From assembly GCA_018821785.1 (NCBI GenBank), contig JAHJLI010000181.1, forward strand, positions 1 to 57,440: a DNA stretch of 57,440 nt. Reading direction: 5' to 3'. Below, in pieces: positions 46,678 through 54,120 of this stretch. The notes beneath the pieces are model-generated. The model searched no databases and was not told the origin of the DNA. It was given only the letters and a program-made list of their open reading frames with translations. Source of the stretch: Pseudomonadota bacterium (GTDB lineage Bacteria; Desulfobacterota; Desulfobulbia; Desulfobulbales; Desulfocapsaceae). The number at the start of each line of letters is the position of its first letter. Positions within the stretch are counted from its first letter, which is position 1. A program made the position numbers and the translations under genes.

Positions 46678-48123
46678 ATGCGGTCAACAACAGTTTCGGC
46701 CATGAGCCATCTCAACTCCCTGCCTCCGGAATGGTCCACCGACCTCCTACCGGCAATCCGGGAGGAAATAGGATCTTCACGTTATAAAATCATTATTCTC
46801 GACGATGACCCGACCGGTACCCAGACCGCCCGCGACCTCCCTGTTCTGACCAAATGGTCGGAACAGGATCTGCGGGAGGAGCTGGTCCGGGAATATCCTG
46901 CATTTTTTATCCTTACCAACAGCAGAAGTCTACCCGAGGATCAGGCCTGTTCTCTGGCCAGGGATATCGGAACCAATCTGCGCAGGGCATCAGAGGCAAC
47001 CGGAGTTCGGGTCGTCCTTATCAGCCGCAGCGACTCCACTCTGCGCGGACATTTTCCGGCGGAAGTGGATGCCATGGCTGAGGCCATGGGCAAAGAGAGC
47101 CTTCCCTATCTCATCCTGCCCTTTTTTCTCGAAGGCGGGCGATATACCATTAATGATATCCATTACGTACGCGATCAGGACCAACTCATTCCGGCGAGCC
47201 AGACGCCTTTTGCCAAAGACGCAGCCTTCGGGTTCAGCCACTCGAACCTGAAGGAATGGGTGGAAGAAAAAACTTGCGGAAAAATCCCTGCCAGCGCAGT
47301 TACTTCCGTCACTATCGATGACATCCGGCGAGGTGGTCCGCACAAAGTGGCGGAAATTCTCAGCAGTGTAAATCCGGGTTGCGCCTGCATCGTTAACGCT
47401 GCAAGCTACCGTGATATCGAGGTAATCGTCACTGCTCTGCTTATGGTCGAACACGACGGCAAGGAGTTTCTTTATCGCACCGCTGCCTCCTTTGTTCGCA
47501 CAAGAACCGGCCTTGACCACCGAGCCGAATTGCTTTCCCGGTCCGAGTTGGCAGGTGATAGTTATCATGGCGGTCTCTTCGTTATCGGTTCCTACGTCGA
47601 AAAAACCAGCCTTCAGCTGGAGGCCCTTCTGGCAAAAACGAGAGTCAAGTCTATTGAGGTTGAGGTCGAGGCCCTCCTTGATCCAGCGTTGAGGCAAAAA
47701 GAAATCGCCAGAGCGGCAGTCGAGGTCTCAGAATTTCTTGCAGCCGGCCAAGATACAGTCCTTTTTACCAGCAGAAAATTGATTACCGGTAAGGATCCTG
47801 CGGCAAGCCTTACAATCGGTCAGACGGTGAGCGACAGTCTTATTGCCATCACCTGGGCTATCTCCGTCCAGCCGCGTTATCTGGTGGCAAAGGGCGGTAT
47901 CACCTCAAGCGACATTGCCACCAAAGGCCTTGGGGTCTGCCGGGCAATGGTCATCGGCCAGGCCCAGCCTGGGGTGCCGGTCTGGCGACTGGGGCCCGAG
48001 ACCCGCTATCCGGGTATGTCCTATATCATTTTTCCCGGCAACGTCGGGGAAGAAAATGCTCTGGCCTGCCTGCAAAAAAACCTCGAGGCACCGCCCACAG
48101 AGGAGAATAGAGATGCTTGCTGA
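46678..48123 (+). CDS. Four-carbon acid sugar kinase family protein (DUF1537)
   Basis: A 481-aa two-domain kinase of the OtnK/DtnK type. The N-terminal substrate domain has IILDDDPTGTQTA (catalytic acidic and Thr residues) and SRSDSTLRGH. The C-terminal nucleotide domain has LVAKGGITSSDIATKGLG and YIIFPGNVG. Known members phosphorylate 3-oxo-tetronates, threonate, erythronate or apionate derivatives. AGGA precedes the ATG at 46678. The next gene starts within its last codons (11-bp overlap), so kinase and aldolase are coupled. Confidence 0.93.
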   Translation: MRSTTVSAMSHLNSLPPEWSTDLLPAIREEIGSSRYKIIILDDDPTGTQTARDLPVLTKWSEQDLREELVREYPAFFILTNSRSLPEDQACSLARDIGTNLRRASEATGVRVVLISRSDSTLRGHFPAEVDAMAEAMGKESLPYLILPFFLEGGRYTINDIHYVRDQDQLIPASQTPFAKDAAFGFSHSNLKEWVEEKTCGKIPASAVTSVTIDDIRRGGPHKVAEILSSVNPGCACIVNAASYRDIEVIVTALLMVEHDGKEFLYRTAASFVRTRTGLDHRAELLSRSELAGDSYHGGLFVIGSYVEKTSLQLEALLAKTRVKSIEVEVEALLDPALRQKEIARAAVEVSEFLAAGQDTVLFTSRKLITGKDPAASLTIGQTVSDSLIAITWAISVQPRYLVAKGGITSSDIATKGLGVCRAMVIGQAQPGVPVWRLGPETRYPGMSYIIFPGNVGEENALACLQKNLEAPPTEENRDAC

Positions 48124-48973
48124 TACCAGCATTCTGTTGCAGCAGGCCAGCCAGTATGGCTATGCGGTAGGGGCCTTTAACATCTACAATCTCGAAGGGG
48201 CGCTCGCTGTCGTTCAGGCCGCCGAAGAAATGCGCAGCCCGGTCATCCTGCAATTGTTGCCGAAGGCTCTTGAACAGGGCGGCAGAACGCTGATCGCCAT
48301 GTGTCTCGCTCTCGGACAGGAAAGTACAGTCGAAGTCGCGGTCCACCTCGATCATTGCAGTTCGCCTGAAGGTATAGAATTTGCCCTTGCGGCAGGTCTC
48401 ACCTCGATAATGGCAGATGGCTCGAACCTGGAGTATCCCGAGAATATTCGTTTCACCCGCGACATGGTAAAAAAGGCCGGTGAGCTTGGCGGTACCGTTG
48501 AGGCGGAACTGGGCAGACTGAGCGGTGAAGAAGACGGTTTGCCTGTCGCCCAGCGAGAGGCACAGATGACCAACCCTGACCAGGCTGAAGACTTTGTCGC
48601 AAAGACCGGGATCAGTGCCCTTGCCGTATGTATCGGCAATGTACATGGTCGTTATCTGCACCCGCCACAGCTCGACTTCAATCTCCTTGCCGCAATTACT
48701 AACCGGGTCGCCATCCCACTGGTACTGCACGGCACCTCGGGACTTCCCGATGAGATGATTCAGGAGGCGATCCGCCTTGGAGTCTGCAAATTCAACGTCA
48801 ACACCGAAATTCGTTCTGCCTACATCAGAGCGCTTACGGAGAGTTTCGCAACCTCTTCGTCGGTTGAATTGGTACCACTCATGCAGGCTGCCATTGCTGC
48901 GATGAAACAACCAGTGCAATCGAAAATAACTCTGTTTTGTTCCGCCGACAAAACATCAACCAGAAAACACTAA
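48113..48973 (+). CDS. Class II (FbaA/GatY-type) ketose-bisphosphate aldolase
   Basis: A 286-aa zinc-dependent aldolase. Zinc-site and active-site residues appear in VHLDHCSS (His), LAVCIGNVHGRY (His) and LVLHGTSGLPDEMI (His), and the phosphate-binding CKFNVNTEIR is intact. The start at 48113 has GGAGAATAG upstream; an earlier frame overlapping the kinase is rejected. In this context it likely splits the phosphorylated product of the kinase into a triose phosphate or glycolaldehyde-type fragment. The substrate is not glycolytic by context. OtnC decarboxylases belong to a different (AraD-like) family. Confidence 0.92.
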   Translation: MLADTSILLQQASQYGYAVGAFNIYNLEGALAVVQAAEEMRSPVILQLLPKALEQGGRTLIAMCLALGQESTVEVAVHLDHCSSPEGIEFALAAGLTSIMADGSNLEYPENIRFTRDMVKKAGELGGTVEAELGRLSGEEDGLPVAQREAQMTNPDQAEDFVAKTGISALAVCIGNVHGRYLHPPQLDFNLLAAITNRVAIPLVLHGTSGLPDEMIQEAIRLGVCKFNVNTEIRSAYIRALTESFATSSSVELVPLMQAAIAAMKQPVQSKITLFCSADKTSTRKH

Positions 48974-48993
48974 AAAACAACCAGGAGAAACCC

Positions 48994-49839
48994 GTGAAAC
49001 ATACCGTAAAAACCATCCAGAAAATGAAGGATGAAAAACAACCCATCACCATGCTCACCGCCTATGACTTTCCCACTGCCAAGAAGGTCAACGATGCCGG
49101 GATCGACATGATTCTTGTCGGAGATTCCTGCGCGATGGTGGTGCATGGCCATCCCAATACCCTGACCGCCACCATGGATATGATGGTCCTCCATTGCGGC
49201 TCTGTTGCCCGCGCCTGCGACCGAACCATGGTCATTGCCGACATGCCATTCGGCTCCTTCCAGTACGGGGTTGAGGAGACCATGCGTAACGCCGCCCGTT
49301 TCGTAACCGAGGCTAAAGTCGACGGTGTTAAATTCGAGGCAACCCATAACCATATCGCAAAAACCAAGGCCATCGTCGAAATGGGCATCGCCGTGGTCGG
49401 CCACGTCGGCCTTCATCCCCAGGCGGTTGGCGCACTCGGCGGCTTGAAGGTACAAGGCAAGGATATCGAAACCGCCCGGAAGGTGGTTTCCGAGGCCATT
49501 TCCCTTCAGGAAGCCGGGGTATTTGCCATCATCTTTGAAGCGGTACCTGCCAAACTTTCAGCCTATGTCACTCGTAAATTGAAGGTACCGACCATCAGCA
49601 TCGGCGGCGGACCCGGCTGTTCAGGCCAACTTCTGGTGACCCCGGATGTTCTTGGCATGTACGACAATTTCACCCCGTCTTTTGCCAAGAAATATACGGA
49701 TGTCGGGGGATTGATGCTCGACACCTTTAAGCAATACAAGGAGGAAGTACTTACCGGGGTATTCCCAGCTGAACATAATTGTTACAAAATGTCTGACGAT
49801 GTCCTGATGGAGATAGAAAAGGAATTCGGTAAGGCATAA
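48994..49839 (+). CDS. panB: 3-methyl-2-oxobutanoate hydroxymethyltransferase (PanB)
   Basis: A 281-aa TIM-barrel enzyme that adds a hydroxymethyl group from methylene-tetrahydrofolate to ketoisovalerate, giving ketopantoate. Metal ligands Asp44 (VGDSCAM), Asp83 (ADMPFG) and Glu115 (KFEATHNH) and catalytic Glu182 (FEAVP) are all present, so it should be active. The start is GTG with AGGAG 6 nt upstream; an ATG at 48937 would overlap the aldolase. panC and panD are absent nearby. It lies 20 bp after the sugar-acid aldolase on the same strand, an unexpected place. Confidence 0.93.
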   Translation: MKHTVKTIQKMKDEKQPITMLTAYDFPTAKKVNDAGIDMILVGDSCAMVVHGHPNTLTATMDMMVLHCGSVARACDRTMVIADMPFGSFQYGVEETMRNAARFVTEAKVDGVKFEATHNHIAKTKAIVEMGIAVVGHVGLHPQAVGALGGLKVQGKDIETARKVVSEAISLQEAGVFAIIFEAVPAKLSAYVTRKLKVPTISIGGGPGCSGQLLVTPDVLGMYDNFTPSFAKKYTDVGGLMLDTFKQYKEEVLTGVFPAEHNCYKMSDDVLMEIEKEFGKA

Positions 49840-49847
49840 GGCACGAT

Positions 49848-49882
49848 GGCGGGGAGCGAGCAGAAATATTTCCGCCCCCGCC
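49848..49882 (+). terminator. Hairpin after panB, no T-run
   Basis: GGCGGGG (49848-49854) pairs with CCCCGCC (49876-49882), with GAAATATTTC able to fold in the loop. It is placed right after panB but no T-run follows, so it may act as a factor-assisted terminator or 3' stabiliser. Confidence 0.35.
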
Positions 49883-50097
49883 GCGTTAAGAGTCGTTCCG
49901 GGAATACCTCTCAGTGACATACTGCAAAGTGCATCACAGCTCGCCTCTAATCCCGCACCTTTGGGATGCCAATCATTTCCAACCATTCTCAGTAGTGGAA
50001 TCAAGCTGTTTTTCCTCTGCATCCCAAATTATTCCTTGCAAAACCCGGGTGAATCGACAGATAAAGGTCAGTCTTTCGTGCTTGGTTTAGCAAATTT

Positions 50098-51432
50098 TTA
50101 TTGGCTTAACCTGGAACTGCTCTGGATAGCCTGGTACAAGCGTTCCACCAGAGCCTGATTGTAACCGTGAGAAGTCATATTGGCGGTAATGCGACCTCTG
50201 ATGGGAAAACCGAGCAGATAAAGGTCTCCGATCAGGTCCAGTATCTTGTGGCGCACGAATTCATCCGGGTACCTGAGTTCCGTATTGATGACCTTGCCTT
50301 CGTACATGATGATATGGGAATTGAGATATCCACCACCGACCTTTCCAAGCCTCTGAGCCATTTCGATATTTTCAAAGGTATTAAAGGATCGAGCAGGGGC
50401 TATCTCCTCTGCAAAAGACCCCTGTTCTGGATTGAAAGTGAAAATCTGTTCACCTATGGGTGCAGGATAATCAACTCTCATTACTATTTCAAATCCGTCA
50501 AAAGGCTCCGCGTAGAGATGCTTTTCATGCCTCTCATCACTTCCCACTCCGATCTTCTTGCGGACGACAGCAACCTTTGTGAGGGCTGACTGTTCCTCTA
50601 TCCCTGCCTGTTCAATGAGGTCGCAGAAGTCCTTTGCGGAACCGTCTATGTTCGGTACCTCGTCGTCAACCTTTATGAGCACGTTGGTTATGCCGTATAT
50701 GGAAAAAATCGCCATCAAGTGTTCGACAGTGCGTACCTGTTGCCTGCCGTTATACAGCGTGGTGGAGTTGGCGGAGAAAGTTTTCGATGAGACCGTCTGG
50801 GCAAAATTTTCTAAGGAGGTGATATGTCCACGAATGGTTTGACCGTCGAGGGTCTGAAAAACGATACCTTCATTGATCCCCAGAGGGCTGAGGATAATAC
50901 CTGTTTTCCTGCCGCTCAGAAGCCCAACCCCGTTAAGGACAACATTCTCTCTGAGGGTGCGTTGAGGTAGAGGGGAGTCTTCTAACTCGACCATGCCGGG
51001 GGGCATCAAAATGTCGGCATTGACGATCTCAAGTTCCGTATCCGAAGGAAGGATCAAGTCTCTTCTTGAAGGTCGATGCTTAATGGCGGATTTCACCTTG
51101 TCGAGTAAAACATCCAGATGCAGCGGTTTTTCCATAAAGTCGTAGGCACCGGCCTTTATGGCGGAAACCGCCGTCTCGATACCGGCATGTCCACTCATCA
51201 TGATGATGGGGAGTGCCGGAAATCGACCTTGCAAACGTTTCAAAAGTTGCAAGCCATCTAAGCCTGGGAGCCAGATATCCAGCATAACGAGAGAGGGCTC
51301 CAGAGTATCAAGCCTCTGCCAAAAGCTCTCTGCATCAGGAAAGACGATGGTCTGATACCCCTCGTCTTTCAGAATGTTCGAAACTGTGGAACAGATGTAA
51401 GGTTGATCATCTACTATACATATAGGATTCAT
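50098..51432 (-). CDS. lpxC: Receiver-domain-LpxC fusion (UDP-3-O-acyl-GlcNAc deacetylase)
   Basis: A 444-aa fusion. Residues 1-120 are an NtrC-type receiver with acidic pair Asp8/Asp9, phospho-acceptor Asp52 (MLDIWLPG), Ser80 and Lys102 (FMEKPL), all needed for phosphorylation. After a linker, residues about 155-444 are LpxC, the zinc deacetylase that commits the cell to lipid A. Zinc ligands His238 (VEHLMA), His395 and Asp399 (HKILDLIGD) and catalytic His422 (SHGYN) are present. LpxC alone is about 300 aa, so the receiver is an addition. It suggests that lipid A flux is set by phosphorylation, inference only. GGAAAGAG precedes the ATG. It lies downstream of two dehydratase genes; no other lpx gene is in the window. 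Confidence 0.93.
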   Translation of the reverse strand: MNPICIVDDQPYICSTVSNILKDEGYQTIVFPDAESFWQRLDTLEPSLVMLDIWLPGLDGLQLLKRLQGRFPALPIIMMSGHAGIETAVSAIKAGAYDFMEKPLHLDVLLDKVKSAIKHRPSRRDLILPSDTELEIVNADILMPPGMVELEDSPLPQRTLRENVVLNGVGLLSGRKTGIILSPLGINEGIVFQTLDGQTIRGHITSLENFAQTVSSKTFSANSTTLYNGRQQVRTVEHLMAIFSIYGITNVLIKVDDEVPNIDGSAKDFCDLIEQAGIEEQSALTKVAVVRKKIGVGSDERHEKHLYAEPFDGFEIVMRVDYPAPIGEQIFTFNPEQGSFAEEIAPARSFNTFENIEMAQRLGKVGGGYLNSHIIMYEGKVINTELRYPDEFVRHKILDLIGDLYLLGFPIRGRITANMTSHGYNQALVERLYQAIQSSSRLSQ

Positions 51433-51513
51433 GTCACTCTTTCCTAAAATACGTTTTAAAAATTAGTGCCTTAGACATTCATTTCGTGGTTTTTTTAAGA
51501 ATGAATTTCATGA

Positions 51514-51557
51514 AGACACTTATGCCCCCTTTAGGGGGTTAGACACTTAAAGTGTCT
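51514..51557 (-). promoter_or_regulatory. Overlapping hairpins in the lpxC leader
   Basis: AGACACTT occurs at 51514-51521 and again at 51541-51548, and its complement AAGTGTCT at 51550-51557. Between them CCCCCT-TT-AGGGGG (51525-51538) forms a separate stem. The single AAGTGTCT can pair with either copy, giving mutually exclusive structures about 85-120 bp upstream of the lpxC start. Confidence 0.5.
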
Positions 51558-51582
51558 ATGATACGCGATTACACGAAAGTGA

Positions 51583-51605
51583 GCCATGATGAACTTCATC
51601 ATGGC
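51583..51605 (-). repeat. Perfect 23-bp palindrome upstream of lpxC
   Basis: GCCATGATGAA-C-TTCATCATGGC, 11-bp arms with one central base, lies between the dehydratase stop (51655) and lpxC. No T-run follows on either strand, so it is more like an operator or processing site than a terminator. Confidence 0.6.
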
Positions 51606-51654
51606 CAACATCTTTCCAAATTATACGTAACCTGAAACATGCCTTCCCTATGCC

Positions 51655-52050
51655 TTAAACAATAAATTCTGCAATTCCGCCAGAAACTGCCTCGCCGTCC
51701 GGTCTTTTAAGAGAAAACGTTCCACCCCACTTCACTCCATCATTATTCAGGACGATGTTGACGGTCACCGAGTCCCCCGGACGGATGGCTCCCTTGAATT
51801 TAATTTTATGGTGCAGACTTGGCTGGGTAGATTGTCCCAACGACCAATCCGCAAGAAATCTCACCGTCATCAGCTGAACTATCGCCGGAAGGATCGGGTT
51901 ACCAGGGAAATGTCCCTGAAAACCGGCAAAGTCTGCCGGAAACCGAAAATCCGCAGAGGCTTCCAGTCGCACATCCTCCTTGCTGGTAAGCCTCAGCTCA
52001 AGGCAGCATCCGGGCAAGACTTCATAGAGAGAATCGTTATACATATCCAT
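51655..52050 (-). CDS. Hotdog-fold 3-hydroxyacyl-ACP dehydratase (ApeI-like)
   Basis: A 131-aa hotdog protein of the FabA/FabZ-like ApeI type. The active loop is FQGHFPGNPILPAI, with the catalytic His in GHFPG; the partner acidic residue of FabZ is not evident in its usual place, as in other ApeI relatives. The start is taken as the ATG at 52050 (a TTG precedes it). It probably dehydrates 3-hydroxyacyl-ACP during polyene extension together with the neighbouring ApeP-like protein. It is between that gene and the receiver-lpxC gene on the minus strand. Confidence 0.8.
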   Translation of the reverse strand: MDMYNDSLYEVLPGCCLELRLTSKEDVRLEASADFRFPADFAGFQGHFPGNPILPAIVQLMTVRFLADWSLGQSTQPSLHHKIKFKGAIRPGDSVTVNIVLNNDGVKWGGTFSLKRPDGEAVSGGIAEFIV

Positions 52051-52110
52051 CAATTACCAATTAGAAAAAATTAACGACTGTCAGATTAGAAAAACTGCTT
52101 CTGCCTGCGC

Positions 52111-52581
52111 TTAGCTTTGCGTATCCTTACCAAGATCCTCCCAGACCTTAATGTCACCGACGGCGAGCAGTGCTTTACCGGCGTACACCTCACCATGGAT
52201 CACCTTCATCGCCCCGAAGGAAAATGCTATGTCGGTTTCGATATGCACAGGAGTGCCGGGTTGCGGCTGCCCCGGCCAGGAAAAGGAGTCAACGCCCACC
52301 AGCATGCCATTGCGGGTGGCATTTCCGGCCGTGACCGCGTCAAAGCAATTTCCTAGCGCTGCGGTCTGGGCGATCAATTCGATGAAGTATTCAGGCAGAA
52401 TATGCCCCGTGGCGGTGATAAACAGCCCGACAGCTGGAAGGGTCGCCATGGCAACGGCGCAGGCCCCCTCTCGTTCTACCAGAGCCTCAACGAGAAGCAT
52501 CGGTGGCTTGTGTGGCAGCAGCGTATTCGCGGCTCGAGGCAGGGATATTTTTGTCGGCGGTTGTGTGATTTCTTTATCCAT
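52111..52581 (-). CDS. Hotdog-fold dehydratase (ApeP-like)
   Basis: A 156-aa hotdog protein with the LLPHKPPMLLVEALVE start typical of ApeP/FabZ-like dehydratases of aryl polyene clusters, and the central LPEYFIELIAQTAAL helix. ApeI-ApeP form a heterodimeric dehydratase in E. coli. The start at 52581 has GGGAGG upstream; a longer frame to 52665 is not supported. It is first in the minus-strand group, 60 bp before the ApeI-like gene, and divergent from the ketosynthase gene. Confidence 0.8.
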   Translation of the reverse strand: MDKEITQPPTKISLPRAANTLLPHKPPMLLVEALVEREGACAVAMATLPAVGLFITATGHILPEYFIELIAQTAALGNCFDAVTAGNATRNGMLVGVDSFSWPGQPQPGTPVHIETDIAFSFGAMKVIHGEVYAGKALLAVGDIKVWEDLGKDTQS

Positions 52582-52715
52582 TTTTTTTGGCCTCCCTGCC
52601 ACTCGAATTCCTTTGCAGCTTACACTTAAATACTGGTAACGGGTCATAAAATATTGAACGATCACTTTTCCATCGGAGTCATGCGGCTTTTCCTCTTAGG
52701 AGATCTACCGGATAT

Positions 52716-52737
52716 CAACTCTTATGGTCAAGAGTTG
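52716..52737 (+). promoter_or_regulatory. Inverted repeat in the divergent dehydratase/ketosynthase promoter region
   Basis: CAACTCTT (52716-52723), 6-bp spacer, AAGAGTTG (52730-52737). The right arm overlaps the putative -35 box of the ketosynthase promoter, so it is a candidate repressor site for the pigment-like cluster. Confidence 0.5.
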
Positions 52738-52762
52738 TCTGCATTAAGCAACCGGCTAAAAT
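52735..52762 (+). promoter_or_regulatory. Candidate promoter of the ketosynthase operon
   Basis: TTGTCT (52735-52740), 16-bp spacer, TAAAAT (52757-52762), 111 bp upstream of the ketosynthase start. Confidence 0.45.
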
Positions 52763-52872
52763 AAGTACGGCAACTGCAATTCTCTTGTGCTAAGCTGCTG
52801 TTTTGGTTTTTATTGTCCTGGTGAAGTTGGTAGAAATCTATTCAAAAACGAATGCCGTCGCTTCGGAGGTTT

Positions 52873-54120
52873 ATGGAACTGAAGAGGGTTGTAGTAACCG
52901 GACTAGGCACCGTCAATGCGGCGGCTTGCAGCGCTGCTGAATTCCACCACGCCCTTCGCGCAGGCCATTGCGGTATTGGCCCGGTTAGCGTCTTCGATCC
53001 CACCGATTTTCGGACACAAACCGGTGGCGAAGTCCGTGATTTCAAGCCTCGCCTGATGCTTCCCAGGTCCATCAGCCTCAAACGCCTCTCCCGCTCCGAC
53101 GCGATGGCCATGGTCGCTGCCATTGAGGCCTTGCGCGATGCCGGACTCTTCCCTCTGCCGGATCACTTGCTGCCGGAGATCGGCGTGGTCATCGGTGGCG
53201 GGGCCGGCGGCATGCTAGAATGCGAGGCAGTTTACCGCGACTATCTTCTCATTGCCGGTAAAAGCCCGGCCTATTCATCCTTTGCTTTTTTCGGATGCGC
53301 CTCCTCGGCCGATCAGATCGCCATTCAACTTCGCCTCATGGGACCCAAAACCACCTTTATGACCGCCTGCTCATCAGGTGCAACGGCCATCGGCTATGCC
53401 CGCGACCTGGTGCAAACCGGAGCGGCGACTGCGATCATCTGCGGCGGCACTGAACCACTTTGCCGAATTACTTACTCCGCCTTTAACTCCCTGCAGGCCG
53501 TTGATCCGCAGTACTGCAAACCTTTCGACAAAAATCGCCAGGGAATGTCTCTCGGCGAGGGCGCCGGGGTCATGATCCTCGAAGAGCTGGGCCACGCTCT
53601 ACAACGGGGTGCGCTTATTTACGGCGAGGTTCTTGGCTATGGGGTCAGTTGCGATGCCCACCATATGACCTCACCCGACCCTGAAGGGGGCGGAGCCGTG
53701 CTGGCCATGGCGCGAGCCCTTGAAGACGCAGGCATCGGCCCGGAAGCCGTCGACTATATCAACGCCCACGGTACCGGCACCCCAGCCAACGATAAGATCG
53801 AAACCAAGGCCATCAAACACCTCTTCGGCCGGCGGGCGTATGAGATTCCGGTCAGCTCCAGCAAATCGTTGACCGGACATACCCTGGGTGCCGCCGGCGC
53901 CATTGAGGGGGTCGTCAGCCTGCTGGCCATTCATCACAAGTTCATTCCACCGACGATCCATTGCACCACCCCCGACCCCGACTGCGATCTCGATTATGTG
54001 ACGGAAGGTGCAAGGGACGCGGCCCTCAAGATCGTCCTCTCCAACTCCTTTGCCTTCGGCGGCAACAACACTGCCCTGGTCTTCGGCAAATTCTGCGAGG
54101 GGGGATTCGATAATGAATAG
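52873..54120 (+). CDS. Beta-ketoacyl-ACP synthase (active KAS II/ApeO-like)
   Basis: A 415-aa thiolase-fold condensing enzyme with a complete triad: Cys166 (TACSSGA), His299 (NAHGTGTP) and His336 (LTGHTLGAAG). It extends an acyl chain by two carbons from malonyl-ACP. The ATG at 52873 has a perfect GGAGG. Its last bases overlap the start of the next gene, a ketosynthase-like protein without catalytic residues, so the two are co-translated and probably form a KS-CLF heterodimer. No ACP or ketoreductase gene is in the window; they may lie further right. Confidence 0.93.
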   Translation: MELKRVVVTGLGTVNAAACSAAEFHHALRAGHCGIGPVSVFDPTDFRTQTGGEVRDFKPRLMLPRSISLKRLSRSDAMAMVAAIEALRDAGLFPLPDHLLPEIGVVIGGGAGGMLECEAVYRDYLLIAGKSPAYSSFAFFGCASSADQIAIQLRLMGPKTTFMTACSSGATAIGYARDLVQTGAATAIICGGTEPLCRITYSAFNSLQAVDPQYCKPFDKNRQGMSLGEGAGVMILEELGHALQRGALIYGEVLGYGVSCDAHHMTSPDPEGGGAVLAMARALEDAGIGPEAVDYINAHGTGTPANDKIETKAIKHLFGRRAYEIPVSSSKSLTGHTLGAAGAIEGVVSLLAIHHKFIPPTIHCTTPDPDCDLDYVTEGARDAALKIVLSNSFAFGGNNTALVFGKFCEGGFDNE

